From Darksidea phi (lineage: Eukaryota > Ascomycota > Dothideomycetes > Pleosporales > Lentitheciaceae), in assembly GCA_030770425.1 (NCBI GenBank), contig JASJFT010000370.1, positions 1 to 24,858 of the forward strand: DNA of 24,858 nucleotides, in the 5' to 3' direction. Below the pieces are notes generated by a model, which did no database searches, had not been told where the DNA came from, and worked only from the letters and a program-made list of their open reading frames with translations. Both the position numbers and the translations under genes were made by a program. Positions 1-10,200 of this stretch are shown here, piece by piece (the first letter of the stretch is position 1; each line of letters begins with the position of its first letter).

Positions 1-723
1 CGGATATACTCGAACGAGATCTACTACGTCGTAATAATAGAGTTAGATACCTATCCGTCCCTACGGCTATCTCCTACGTCCTTCTTTAGTAGCTACGCTT
101 AGTTATAGTCGCTTTTATAGACTTTCTCTATATACCTTAGTATACTTATACGCGGCGCCCTCTATCTAATAAAAGCCGCCGCCTACGTTAGCGCGAAGGG
201 TATAGAGTCGAGGGTATCTATTAGTTCTACGGCTTCGTCTTCGTTCGCGATAAACCCGAGCTTCTTCTCGAGAAGGGCTAGCGTATCGCTCTTATCTATT
301 AGCTTAACCTTAATAATACTAGAATAGGTACCCGTAAGCCTATACGCAACGTCTCGGCTCCGCGAGGTAATAAGAATCGATCTATTTAGCGATTACGGTA
401 GGAAGTCTAAAAGTAGCTCTACTAATTAATCTAAGCTACCTATCGCGCGGCTTTATAATAGGTCCTGGAAAAGGACGCTCGTATCGTCGGCGTTGTCCAC
501 CACCATTACCTACTACCCGTTCGACTTATTACACAGCTAGCTGCGGACCAGCTACAGGACATCCGCCTTAGGGTCGTCCCAGCCGTCCATCTTGGTCGCT
601 TCGGCGATCCGGCGGTATCCCTGCTCGAACCTCACTCGTATACCTCCATGTACCCAAAATACCTACGTCGCCGGCGACTCGACCCGCACCTAGTAGGCAT
701 ACTCAATGGTAAGCTAAGACTTC

Positions 724-771
724 CTGTACGTACGATTAGTATCCCTACTATCCTACGGCCGTACTACTTAC
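724..771 (-). other. Spliceosomal intron inside the P-loop codons of the left NLR relic
   Basis: This 48-bp intron has donor GTAAGT, an ACTAAT branch-like box and acceptor TACAG. Removing it joins GGC GTT AG to G AAG TCT, which restores the GGV-x-KS Walker A reading frame in phase 2. The plus-strand paralogue has an intron of the same length and phase at the same codon (3262-3309). Confidence 0.85.
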
Positions 772-992
772 CTAACGCCTCCGAGGCCGACGAGCGCCGC
801 GCGACCTACGGGCTAAACGTAGATTAGACGTATCTCCTCGAGGCTGTCGCGGATAACGAAGTCTTTGTCCCGCCGGAAGGGGACGGTCGACGACGGCGGG
901 GGCTTTGGCTGGCGGTCGCGGACGACGGTAACGGGAGCTATACGAGGCCGTTAGCCAGGTATATCCGTACTCGTCTTCGACGTAGAAGGCTT

Positions 993-1040
993 ACCGTTGT
1001 AGATATCGCGTTCTACGTTGCCCGAGCCTTGCTATATTAT
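993..1040 (-). other. Candidate amyloid-type signalling motif, NLR N-terminus (copy A)
   Basis: The frame reads I-stop-QGSGNVERDIYNG about 20 codons after the start. The stop TAG stands where the other copies have CAG or TAG, so Gln is likely. The core matches the motifs at 1578-1625 (hydrolase C-terminus) and 2925-2969 (second NLR N-terminus). A short N-terminal motif in place of a folded effector domain is known for fungal NLRs that signal through amyloid templating. That role is inferred here. Confidence 0.6.
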
Positions 1041-1097
1041 ACTCGCTGTAACAGAATCGTTGCGGTAGGTATCGTAGCGGGTAGCTTGGTTAGCCAT

Positions 1098-1547
1098 CGT
1101 ACGTCTAGAGCGAGCCTATAAATACGAATTTAACTATAGAGTAGATAAGAAGCATTAGTAAAGGTAACTTAGGAAAGAAAGTATAGGAAGGTAGGCTGTA
1201 AAAGCTGTACGTCTTTGAGAAGTGTACCTTAGCCGCCTAGGTAGCCCAGCGTATCTAAAAATAGCCATCTAGCTATCGTCTTCAAGCTTATTACTACGAG
1301 TATTAAACTACTATATATTCAACGTATCGCTCTACGTATATAATGCTCATACGAGGTACATAGGTCCCCGATCGATGAACCCCGCCATATCGTAATAAGC
1401 TATGGCCAGGTACTACACTTCGGTTAGTATGCTTCCCTTACTATATACCGTACGAAAACTACATCCCATTCTATTTATCATCGTCCGACCCATCTCTATT
1501 AGTAGCTCGTCGGCTCTTCGGTTTCTTATACATAATATAATCTCTAT
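1098..1547. other. Intergenic spacer between NLR and hydrolase relics
   Basis: About 450 bp between the stop of the hydrolase relic and the start of the left NLR relic. Both genes point left, so this should hold the old NLR promoter. No coding frame, RNA gene or repeat was recognised in it. Confidence 0.4.
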
Positions 1548-2510
1548 TTATCTAGTTACGGCGCTTTGATTCGTTATATTCCTATAGTTAATATCTCTCC
1601 CTACGTTCCCGCTGCCCTGCTGAACTATGTACGCTTTGATTGGGCCGTTGTTAAATATTAGCGTTGCAGCAGGCTTAACACCTAGAGTTCGATCATTAGC
1701 TTTAGTAGTCGACTATTCTGTCCTTTGTCTTATCCAGTCGTTAAGAACTCCTTTAACGCTAATAAATCTAGTATTATACCTACTAGTGAATTTGGTTATA
1801 TCTATGTAGTTAGCGTTAATCCCGCAGTTTGGATACGGTAGCATCGTGGCTGACTCCTCTGGTACTACGAAACCAACAACATCTACAGCGACAGTCTTGT
1901 AGAAGCAGAAGACCTTAACGTAACTCAGCTCCCCACTAGTTGTCAACTATCGCTGGAAGATCTCTTCGACTACTTTGAGCACTTCTAATCTCTACTTTAA
2001 CAGCGAGAGTAGCTCCTTATTTATCCTCTAAAACCGATCTAGGAGCCTTGCGAGAGTATATCCCTACGTCGCGAGATAAGACCCAGAATGTAGAGTACCT
2101 ATAAAGATGATTCCAGCCGTTCTACTAGTAATACTATACGGACGAGGCTCATTCGGCTCCAAGGAGACGAGTAGGGCCTGTTTAGTAACTAGGCCGCCGA
2201 GGCTATAGACGATAAAGAAGAGAGGGCGTTCAGCCTCGTTAGGTCGGCTATTAGAGATAGTATATGCGAGTACTTTTCCGTATCCACGAAGCCTATCTCC
2301 GCTGGCGTTCTTCTAGAGGCCTATAATATTTACGTTGTAGCCGTAGGTAATAATCTATATAGTCGGGAACTGTATCTATATAAGGTCTAGAGTAAAGGTA
2401 CCGTTCGAGTACGTCTAAGTCGACTCGCGGTCCCCGGTTAAGCTATAGATAAACTAGATACTATAAGATTAGCTACGCGTTTACGGTTCGTTCACGAGTC
2501 CATACTCCAT
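1548..2510 (-). pseudogene. SesB-like alpha/beta-hydrolase (lipase/esterase-type) effector relic
   Basis: A 963-bp uninterrupted frame (321 codons including the stop), with roughly a dozen internal TAG/TAA stops, encodes a full-length alpha/beta-hydrolase. It belongs to the family found alone or as N-terminal domains of fungal NLRs. In order it shows FIYSLTGDREST (family VHGLTG near residue 40), IITYGYN, and FFIVYSLGGLVTKQALL. That last segment is the nucleophile elbow. The Ser codon AGC is kept at 2202-2204, but the preceding His is now Tyr. GIIFIGTLHSGS follows, then PEESATM and INANYIDITKFTSR, where the family's catalytic His in NANH is now Tyr. The C-terminus carries QQGSGNVGRDINYRN (1578-1625), shared with both neighbouring NLRs. 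The start at 2510 is the ATG in frame ahead of the VHG segment. It lies between two NLR relics, so a role as their cell-death effector is inferred. Confidence 0.85.
1578..1625 (-). other. Candidate amyloid-type signalling motif, hydrolase C-terminus (copy B)
   Basis: The sequence is QQGSGNVGRDINYRN, about 10 codons before the natural end of the hydrolase relic and outside its catalytic fold. It has no internal stop, so it is the best-preserved of the three copies. Effector C-terminus paired with receptor N-terminus is the known geometry of fungal NLR/effector amyloid pairs. Which motif class it belongs to cannot be decided from sight. Confidence 0.6.
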
Positions 2511-2864
2511 GTTAGCGTTAGCGGGACTCGATATGGTCTAGATGCCAAACCTACTATCTATCGTCTCTCTACTAGTATATAAGAGATATATATCGTATAG
2601 CTAGACCGATATATATATAGATTTACACGGACAGGGTCTAATAAGGAAGCCGATAGTAAAGTATCAACCAAAGTAGTAGATAGCTGAGTTACTAGAGCCA
2701 TCGAGCCAGTACTCTTACTCATATTATTGGTAGTAGATTGAATACCGGACGATATATAGGAGTTTTCTGTCCGCCCTTTAAGAAATAATAGTAGAGAGTG
2801 AGGTATTATTCCAAACTCTACCTACTTTATTTTATCCGTTAAATGACCTACATTCAGACGTACA
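2511..2864. promoter_or_regulatory. Divergent intergenic region between hydrolase and plus-strand NLR
   Basis: About 350 bp separate two divergent start codons (2510 minus, 2865 plus), so both promoters should lie here. The segment is TpA-rich with long TA runs near 2580-2630. No specific TATA box or operator can be assigned, because RIP creates TA-rich strings everywhere. Confidence 0.35.
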
Positions 2865-2924
2865 ATGGCCGACCAAGCCGCCGGCTACGATACCTACCGT
2901 ACTGACTCTGTTACAGCGAGCATC

Positions 2925-2969
2925 GTATAGTAGGGGTCGGGTAACGCGGGACGCGATATCTATAACGGT
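2925..2969 (+). other. Candidate amyloid-type signalling motif, NLR N-terminus (copy C)
   Basis: V, two TAG stops, then GSGNAGRDIYNG. The two TAG codons align with the QQ of copy B, which is the expected outcome of CAG to TAG mutation. The flanking residues (SVTASI before, KPST after) match copy A. Confidence 0.6.
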
Positions 2970-3054
2970 AAGCCTTCTACGACGAAGATAAGTACAGGCT
3001 AACGGCTTTATACAGCTCCCATAAGCTCGTAGACAAATAACTACTACTACCTAG

Positions 3055-3110
3055 GTAAGTCGCCGCGCGCGATGCTACGGCCGCCCGCCATACCTAACGT
3101 CGCCCTCTAG
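3055..3110 (+). other. Intron 1 of the plus-strand NLR relic
   Basis: Donor GTAAGT, branch CCTAAC, acceptor CTCTAG, 56 bp. Removal keeps the frame from the motif region into AIPFRRDPDF. The left NLR has no intron here and reads straight through. Confidence 0.7.
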
Positions 3111-3261
3111 CGAGTCTAGAGACCCCGCCGGCCCTATCCTACGCCATCCCCTTCCGCCGCGACCCGGACTTCGTCGACCGCGGAACGCTGCTCGATCAGA
3201 TACGCGAGAAATGCGCTACGCCGGTATCGCGTATAGCGCTAGTAGGCCTAGGCGGTATAGG

Positions 3262-3309
3262 GTAAGTAGGACGACCCAAGGCCAGTATACGTCGCTAACG
3301 CCGAGATAG
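3262..3309 (+). other. Intron 2 of the plus-strand NLR relic, inside the P-loop
   Basis: Donor GTAAGT, branch CTAAC, acceptor GATAG, 48 bp, phase 2. Splicing joins GGT ATA GG to A AAG, restoring GGIGK of Walker A. Position, phase and length match the intron at 724-771. Confidence 0.85.
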
Positions 3310-3480
3310 AAAGTTATAACTCGCCATCGAGTACTACTACCAAACCGCGGATAAATATCCAGAGACATAGGTATTCTAGGTACATGCCAGTAACGCTACC
3401 CGCATTGAACAAGGCTACCGAGACATCGCAGACTACGTCAAGCTAGCTGGCCGGAACGATCCGCAAGTAGAAGTTGGTAC

Positions 3481-4270
3481 AGAGGGAGGAACAGATTAAG
3501 CTTAGAGCTAAAATAGTTAATTAATGAAGACGAACTCTATCGATATATAAGACTATTTATCCTCGGAGGCCGCTTAGCTACTCTACGGCTGGTAGACCGT
3601 TTCTCGAAATCACTTTTCCTAAAAGGAGAAGGCCTGCATGACCCCGTAATCCTACTAGCCCCGAGTATAAGACTATCTAGCGTGGTAAGCGATAATACCT
3701 AAGGCTATACAAAGCTATATATACTATAGAAAATGAAGTAGTCTCCTATATTCGAGGCTCGGTAGGGACGGTGATCAGCGGCTAGCTTTCTATAGCGGCG
3801 ACTGGGTTCGTAAGGTTCGCGAGGTAGGTAGGAGCGTAAAGTAAGTTAAGGTAGTAAGACGATAGATATAGTCCGAACATATAACATGCTTCGGAAACTC
3901 GAGGAGGGACATTTTGGAGAGATAAGGAGCCGTCGGGCGTTTATAACCGTTTTTATTACGTCGGAATATCTCTAACGGTAATAGAGCCGTATACTAAAGG
4001 ACGATAAGCTAGACGGACTATTTGCTTATATAAAATATCGGTAGTCGATTAAGTTGGTTAAGCTCTATTAAATTCATATATATTAAAAGAATATTAATAC
4101 TAAAGAGACCTTACTATAGGGCGTATAAGGTGAGACGCTTATCTTGTATACCTTAGTATATATACATTCTAAGATCGACAGTTACTTATGTTTATATAAG
4201 CTACCTCGCTTGAATTACTTCTTATAGTCTAGCTTCCCATCGTACCGAGGCTTACCTAAGGGTACTAAAG
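3481..4270. other. Unassigned stretch with one coding-like island
   Basis: Between the broken NLR and the PKS terminus. On the plus strand at about 3522-3690 a stop-free stretch reads EDELYRYIRLFILGGRLAT and continues past HDPVILLAPS. Its residue make-up looks protein-like, and the first part vaguely recalls the region after a BTB domain, but that is weak. Nothing else was recognised. It may be foreign sequence joined at the NLR break. Confidence 0.25.
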
Positions 4271-7200
4271 TTACCTACTCTCTAATGATCTCTCTTTTTA
4301 CGCTACCTCGTAAAACTTCTGGTAGAATAAACTTTTTAATACTACTACCTTCCTAATCTCAATCAACGATACGCCGCCCAAGATATCGAACACAGTTACT
4401 ACAGTACCTAGCTCCCGCTCGAGCTAATTCCTTAACTCTAGCCCGATAAGCGAGTCTATACCGTACGATACCAGCGACTTCTCTACTTATATATAGTCTA
4501 CGGGGACCCCTAAGACGTGGTATAACTTTATTCGCAATACTTATAATACAACGATACTAGCTTTATCAATCGAAGCGACAGACATTATAGTCTATTTAAC
4601 AGATTGAGTGTCGGAACGCGACGCGCTTGAAGCCTCGACGGACGACGCTCCCTAATAGAGGTAGTAAAATAGGGGTACTTGGATCGCTGATGCGACATCA
4701 CAACCGGTAGAGATAACATCCCTAGGCAGCTTCAATCCGGCGATAGTCTAGCTTTACTCTAACGTGAGCTAGACGGCCGGGTTGTAGTAATAATCCAATA
4801 ACGCGAAGACTTCAGCTATAGCTAGGGGATAGAGAAGATTAAGACGTAGTAGGCTATCTATAACTTTCTTGTTCTCCGCGACGTAACCTTAGCCTAGGAC
4901 GATACCGAGATCAAGCGAAACTATCTTCTACCCAGATGCCACGCGATACCGGGCTAGCGTATCCTAAAAGGTATTACCGGCGGCGTAGTTTAACTGGCCG
5001 GCCTACCCCGTAATTCTATAGGCGGATGATAGGATTACTATAAAATCCAGCGCAGGCAAAGCCAGGTAGAGGTTCCAAGTACCTTATATCTTAGGACGAA
5101 TGTACTATTACCAGCTATCTACGGATATAGTACTAAAGTTGGAGTCCCTCAGGACTATAGCAGCTTGAATATAACCCCGGATACAAGGTATCGTCTTCAA
5201 ACTTTGTAGGAGGACCGCCTAGAGCGAATCGAGATTGGCGATATCGCAAACTGGGCATTCGATATAGACACCCGAGGCCCGTAATCGAGCGACCACTTCG
5301 CGACTCCTCTACGTTTTCAGCCCACTTCGGGAAACTAGTAAGAGGTTTCGGGTACCTCTCCCGACAAGCCAATTGGTAATACTCAGACCAACGCCTCCAA
5401 GGCCACCGGCAACGACGTACGTAGCGTCCGGGGAGAATTAGTATCTAGAGCTAGGCCCTTATACGATCTAGTCCAGTTAGCTACGTCCATCGCAAGCGCT
5501 TATTATCTACAGGAAGAGCCGCTTCTTTATTAACCGTAAGGACGATCTTTCCGGAGCCTTTACCGCTTTATATCAGACGGAAAGCCTATCCGGCTTGTTC
5601 GAGTAGGTACACGTTGATTGGATACGTAGTACTAAGGCTTCGCCGTACGAAAAGAGCAAAGACGTCTAATATTAAGCGACGGTATAGTCTATGGTGACGT
5701 CTATAGGCGATCGCCATGTCCATAGTAAGGAACGAAGCCCCTCGGGCAAATATCTCTATAGGAAGGCTCTTTCTGCCCAACACGTCTTTAAAACCAATTT
5801 CGACAAACCGGCCCAATAGTACAATATATTTCCAAGATGCCTCGAGCAGACGCCCTAATACTAAATTAAAAACAACGTCTATACCATGCCCGGCTGTCAA
5901 TCGTTGTACTCCGTCGGTAAATAATAAGTCGCGGCTATATAGAATTCGATCCTCGGGGATATAATACTAGTCTATAAGAAGGAGCTTTTTCGTATGTAAC
6001 CCTATAGTAGCTATAACTTTTACGCCAACATGTTAGGCTATTTATAAGGCTACTTGGCCTATTGTACCTACCGCAGCGTATATTAGAACCGTCTCCCCGC
6101 TTTTCAACGCGGCCTTGTCCAGTAAAGAGTAGAAGGCGGTACTATAGGCTATAGAAATCGAGGCAGCCTCGATAAAAGTCATGCTGTCGGGTATCCTAAC
6201 GACGTAGCGTTGGATCGCTCGAGTATAGGTGCGATAGGCTTTCAGAGTATATACAACAACACGATCCCTAATACTAAAATCGGTTATACCTTAGCCAACC
6301 TTACATATTATACCCGAGTACTCGGAGCCGAAATAGTCGGCATCGAAGTCGACACGCCCTAGGACGCTCAAGCAATCTTTAAAGTTTATACCGATGGCCT
6401 CTACCCTAACAATCACTTCGTCGGGCGTAAGTACCTGATCCAACGATATGTTATAGGAGAACTCTATTATATCGATAAGAGAAGGTACCCAAAGGTCTAG
6501 CTTGAGTCGGTTGTCTCCGATGAGTCCCTAGATTACTGGAGATATTGTTCGTTTGAAGATGTACGTGTCAAGATCGTCCGCTCGAATAAGACGCGGGATA
6601 TAAACACGACTACCTACGTCCGCGTACTCTAGATCGAAGTTACCCAGCCGAGAGTATATATTACGTTTCGTTATCGCGTAGACCTTAGTAATATATTGGC
6701 TTACGGAACTACTTAATACGTCCAACGCAAGGCGGACAAGCTTAGCCTAGGTACCTTCGGCTCGAGCCACGCGTAGTAAGCCATTACTAATTAAAAAGTA
6801 GGGAAGGCTGAGAGCGTAATAATCGTCGCTTTGTCTTACCTAGAGGATGCTACGTACCTGCGCGAAAAGAGTCTGTAAATACGACAACGTCCCTTCGTTA
6901 AGCTTATCTAGGATAGGCCTTTCGCATTTATACAAGAAAATAAAGTCGTAGACCTCCGGCCCAGCGACATAGGTAGCGGCTTCCGAAAGCGTCATCAAGC
7001 GCGGTAGGTAGATATTATTAAGGAATCGGTTGGATTCTATCGCCAGATACGTTTCCTCGGGGGATGTCTTATCTACGATGAAGATAGGTCCGCTCAGTTC
7101 AATTACGTTAGGGGCGGCTACATCCTCTAGATTTCCTAGGGTAGTGGATATAAGGATGCTCCATTGGTAGTACTCTTCGTCGAGGTAATCCGGAAAGATT

Positions 7201-10200
7201 ACGTCCGTTCCTGAGAAGTCTAAGCCCCGGAGGTATACATCCTATCTACCTTCGCTGATATACGGGCTTATACTCCTTTCCTTTTCGGAAGCTAGCTACC
7301 ATCCAGGCAATAAACCGAAGATAAACGCTCTAGTAATATCTCGCGGACTAATAATTTCTTTCATAATTAGTTTTCTACCCGGCCTTAGTAATCGTCGGAT
7401 ATTGGCTAGTATTATGTATAAGCTTTGAGTAGTATATAAAATATTATCCGCGATTATTACGTCGTATCCTCCCGCCCCGAATCCCTAGCTAGCAACATTT
7501 AACTTAATATTGAGCATTTGATATGTCATCCTCGGAAAGTCCGAAAAGGTTTCTTTAGTCTTGTCCAAGAAAAACGGACTTATATCGGTAAATGCGTATT
7601 CCTCGAAGCGCGGCTTACTTTTTCGATTTCTAATAATATTAAGAATTATAGCAGTCGTTGAGCCTGTGCTAGCCCCGACCTCTAAAAACTTTAAGTTAGG
7701 TGTCTTATATACCAAGGCGTCGAGGTAGCGATAGAGCGGATCGTAGCCTATTAACGTCTTATTTATCTCCTAATACAAGGCCGTAACTTGGCTTTGGTCG
7801 CTAAAGATAAGCTCCAGCGGATTAATACGTCCTAGTAGTAGGTTCTTTAAATTCTATCTAATAGCTATAGCCATGTCCGCGCGAGTACTAGGACGGACTA
7901 CTTCGTATAATTTTATAAACTCCGAGGTCTCTAGAGGTCCTATCTCGGGATTGGTTCTTATCTGCGCACGTAACCATAGGTAATACCGAGCTATACTATA
8001 CGGAATAGGTTTACCCTAAGTCTCTACTTCCTAGAGTGCCTCGGACGTGAATTGTAGGATTATACGGCGTATCGCGTCTAACTATACGCTAGGGCTAGGC
8101 TTTTTTTATCTAGTACCTTCGTAATACTAGGTAATCTCTTATTAAGTTATCATGTCGAGGTCCGCGTTCTATTCTATTTGGGAACAAATATATCGAGCCG
8201 TAGGCGTAGTTTCTACGGTCTAGGTAATTGCGGTAAGTTCTAGGCCATCTACGATATACAACTGGGAACTTCCCTCGTAGACGGTATTCAGGTCGATAAT
8301 TGCGGACCGTACCCTAAATTTGCTTACATAAGTAGTAACTTGCTCCTAGCCCTTCGCAGGATTCCCTAGTCCCTTCAGCGGAATCCATATCCTCGATACA
8401 CGAGTTGGTATAAAGGTCTTTAGGCTTCCCGCCGATATAAGTCGATCGCGTATTATAGTAAAGCCAAGTTAGAAGATACTATTAAGTCGGCTAGGATAGA
8501 CTATATGTAAAGAACAATCCGCTGGGGATAAGTATAATACTAGAACCGCTCGGGCCTTGTCTTTACTATGGGTAACGTTCTCTAATACCTGAAAGGTCGG
8601 TCCGTATTCAAGTCTACTCCCCTCTCGAAGGGTTTCGTACATCTTAGTTGACTACTATTACTAATTACAGTCTACTATCGTGACCTAGTACCGCTCGTAG
8701 ACTCTTTTATTTCTCTCCCTTATTTCCCTACCGCCGTCGACTTCAGAAACGACCGCGCCGTAGTTACCGCGGACGCTCCCTAAGTAGACTATCTCTTAGG
8801 TCCGGTTAGGTTTATATATAAAGATACGAAAGTTGTATTCGGTATACATTTTAGGGTCGGACTTTATAGATATATACGTCCTAACCTCGAGGCCTTCCTT
8901 AGAATCCTAGATCCTTATCGGCGAGAGGAAGCTGATATCTACGAGCTCCAGTACGAGCAGCGTTCTAGAATCACGCGTTATTAGCTACTTAGCTACTTCG
9001 ATGACTATAACGAGTATGCCGGCGGCTGGGTACAGGATCTCCCCGTTTACTTTATAATCTACGATCTAAGGAAGCTAGTCTTCTTTAATATAGAACTTCT
9101 ACTACGACTCGAACGTATTACCGTTATTAATTCACGTCCCTAGCAAGTCGTGATTACTATAAGGACGGAAACGGATCGCTTTGTTAAGTAAAGGCTCTTC
9201 CTAGTAGATCGTTGCGTAGTTAAATAAGTATTACGGAAGGTATATAAGTATCTCCCTCGTCCGAATTTACTCTTCTAAAAGGCCTAGGGTGACAACGCGG
9301 GTAAGATCTACCGCGCTACTATCTTCGCAATGTAGTTGTCCTATAGCCCCCAATAGTATTGAGATGGCAGACTCATTTCTAGTCAATACGGAGACGTAGC
9401 CTACGTCTAATTCTTTCTTCAAAGATATAAGGATCTCGCGCAGCGGGCCCCGAAGAGTAGAGTAGGGCCCTATCTCGAACTAGGTACTAACTCGGATTCC
9501 GGATTGATGGCTGCGGTCTAATAACCTAGTAATGGATTCGGATGCTGAATTGCGGTAGCAGATCTATATGGCGCCAAGGAAATTCACCTAGGAGACAAGA
9601 TTCTACACCCAGTATTCTCTAGAACACACCGTTTACTAGACAACTAGCTAACTAGTCAAGGAGGAGACCATAGTTACTCCCTTAGGAGATCTAGCGGAGA
9701 GTATCTTAAGAGCCGTAAGATATTTACTCGTAATCGTTTCCATTTACGACGAGTAGTAGGTAAGCTTAACCCTTAGCGTTCTTATAAAGATATCCTTGGC
9801 CTATAGCTACGCGACGAAAAGATCTAGCTTATGACGTAGTCCCGCGACGGTGATATTATACGGGCTATTAATACAACTAACGGTAATCGGTAGACTAAAT
9901 CCTAGAACGTCCTTAGCTTAGGCGATCTCGTTCACTACGTTCTCTTAAGAGAGTCCGACGGCCGCCATACCGTATAATACTAGCGCTTTCTCGAGCTCCG
10001 AACATAATTATCCTCGGTAGTAGGATACCTTAATAGCTAAAGTGTAGGATATATAACCCGTAGTATATACGGCGGCTATCTCTCCGGAGGAATAGCTAAC
10101 GATAATACGAGGTTCTACCTACAGCCATTCTAGTAAGTCGATAAGCGCGAGCTAGAGACAAGTCGTTAAAATCTAACTATATTTAGCTTCCTATATCGAC

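Larger units (their letters stand above)
1..1097 (-). pseudogene. NB-ARC NLR-like receptor relic (5' part; continues past left edge)
   Basis: This is the N-terminal part of a fungal STAND/NLR-type signalling ATPase, the kind usually followed by TPR repeats, which here would lie beyond position 1. Read through stops, the protein starts with ATG at 1097 (MANQATRYDTYRN) and carries a Gly/Asn motif at 993-1040. A linker ends in VPFRRDKDFVIRDSLEEI, and then comes the Walker A region ALVGLGGV-(intron)-RKS, where family members have GKS. Further on are IEYAY, the VFWVHGG segment, Walker B VMVVDNADD at 483-506, and the sensor-like ILITSRSRDVA. The end of the domain reads PFALT-x-AAAF, then DSRRDG and ISFEYI. 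Stops sit at Gln or Trp positions, for example in front of VMVVDNADD. The start codon is supported by its near-identical counterpart at 2865. Family assignment is firm. The function (non-self recognition or cell-death signalling) is inferred from the family. The gene is dead as written. Confidence 0.85.
2865..3480 (+). pseudogene. NB-ARC NLR-like receptor relic, truncated (paralogue of the left one)
   Basis: The start is MADQAAGYDTYRTDS, strongly similar to the minus-strand NLR start at 1097. The shared Gly/Asn motif follows (2925-2969), then a short linker, then AIPFRRDPDFVDRGTLLDQI. Next come ALVGLGGIG, an intron, K and LAIEYYYQ, then VHASNATRIEQGYRDIADYVKLAGRNDPQV. Two introns (3055-3110 and 3262-3309) restore a single frame. 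Stops are at Gln, Trp or Ser-Gln positions. After about 3475 the similarity ends abruptly: no Walker B, sensor or TPR part follows. The gene is therefore both mutated and truncated, or rearranged. It faces away from the left NLR, making an inverted pair around the hydrolase gene. The family call is firm and the function is inferred. Confidence 0.83.

Noticed and set aside
1627..1809. Hydrophobic plus-strand frame of 60 codons
   Set aside because: Antisense to the hydrolase C-terminus, where the minus strand carries the family motifs and the shared signalling motif.
5716..5964. Plus-strand open frame of about 82 codons
   Set aside because: Antisense to the ER domain of the PKS (GHGIDVVFN region).
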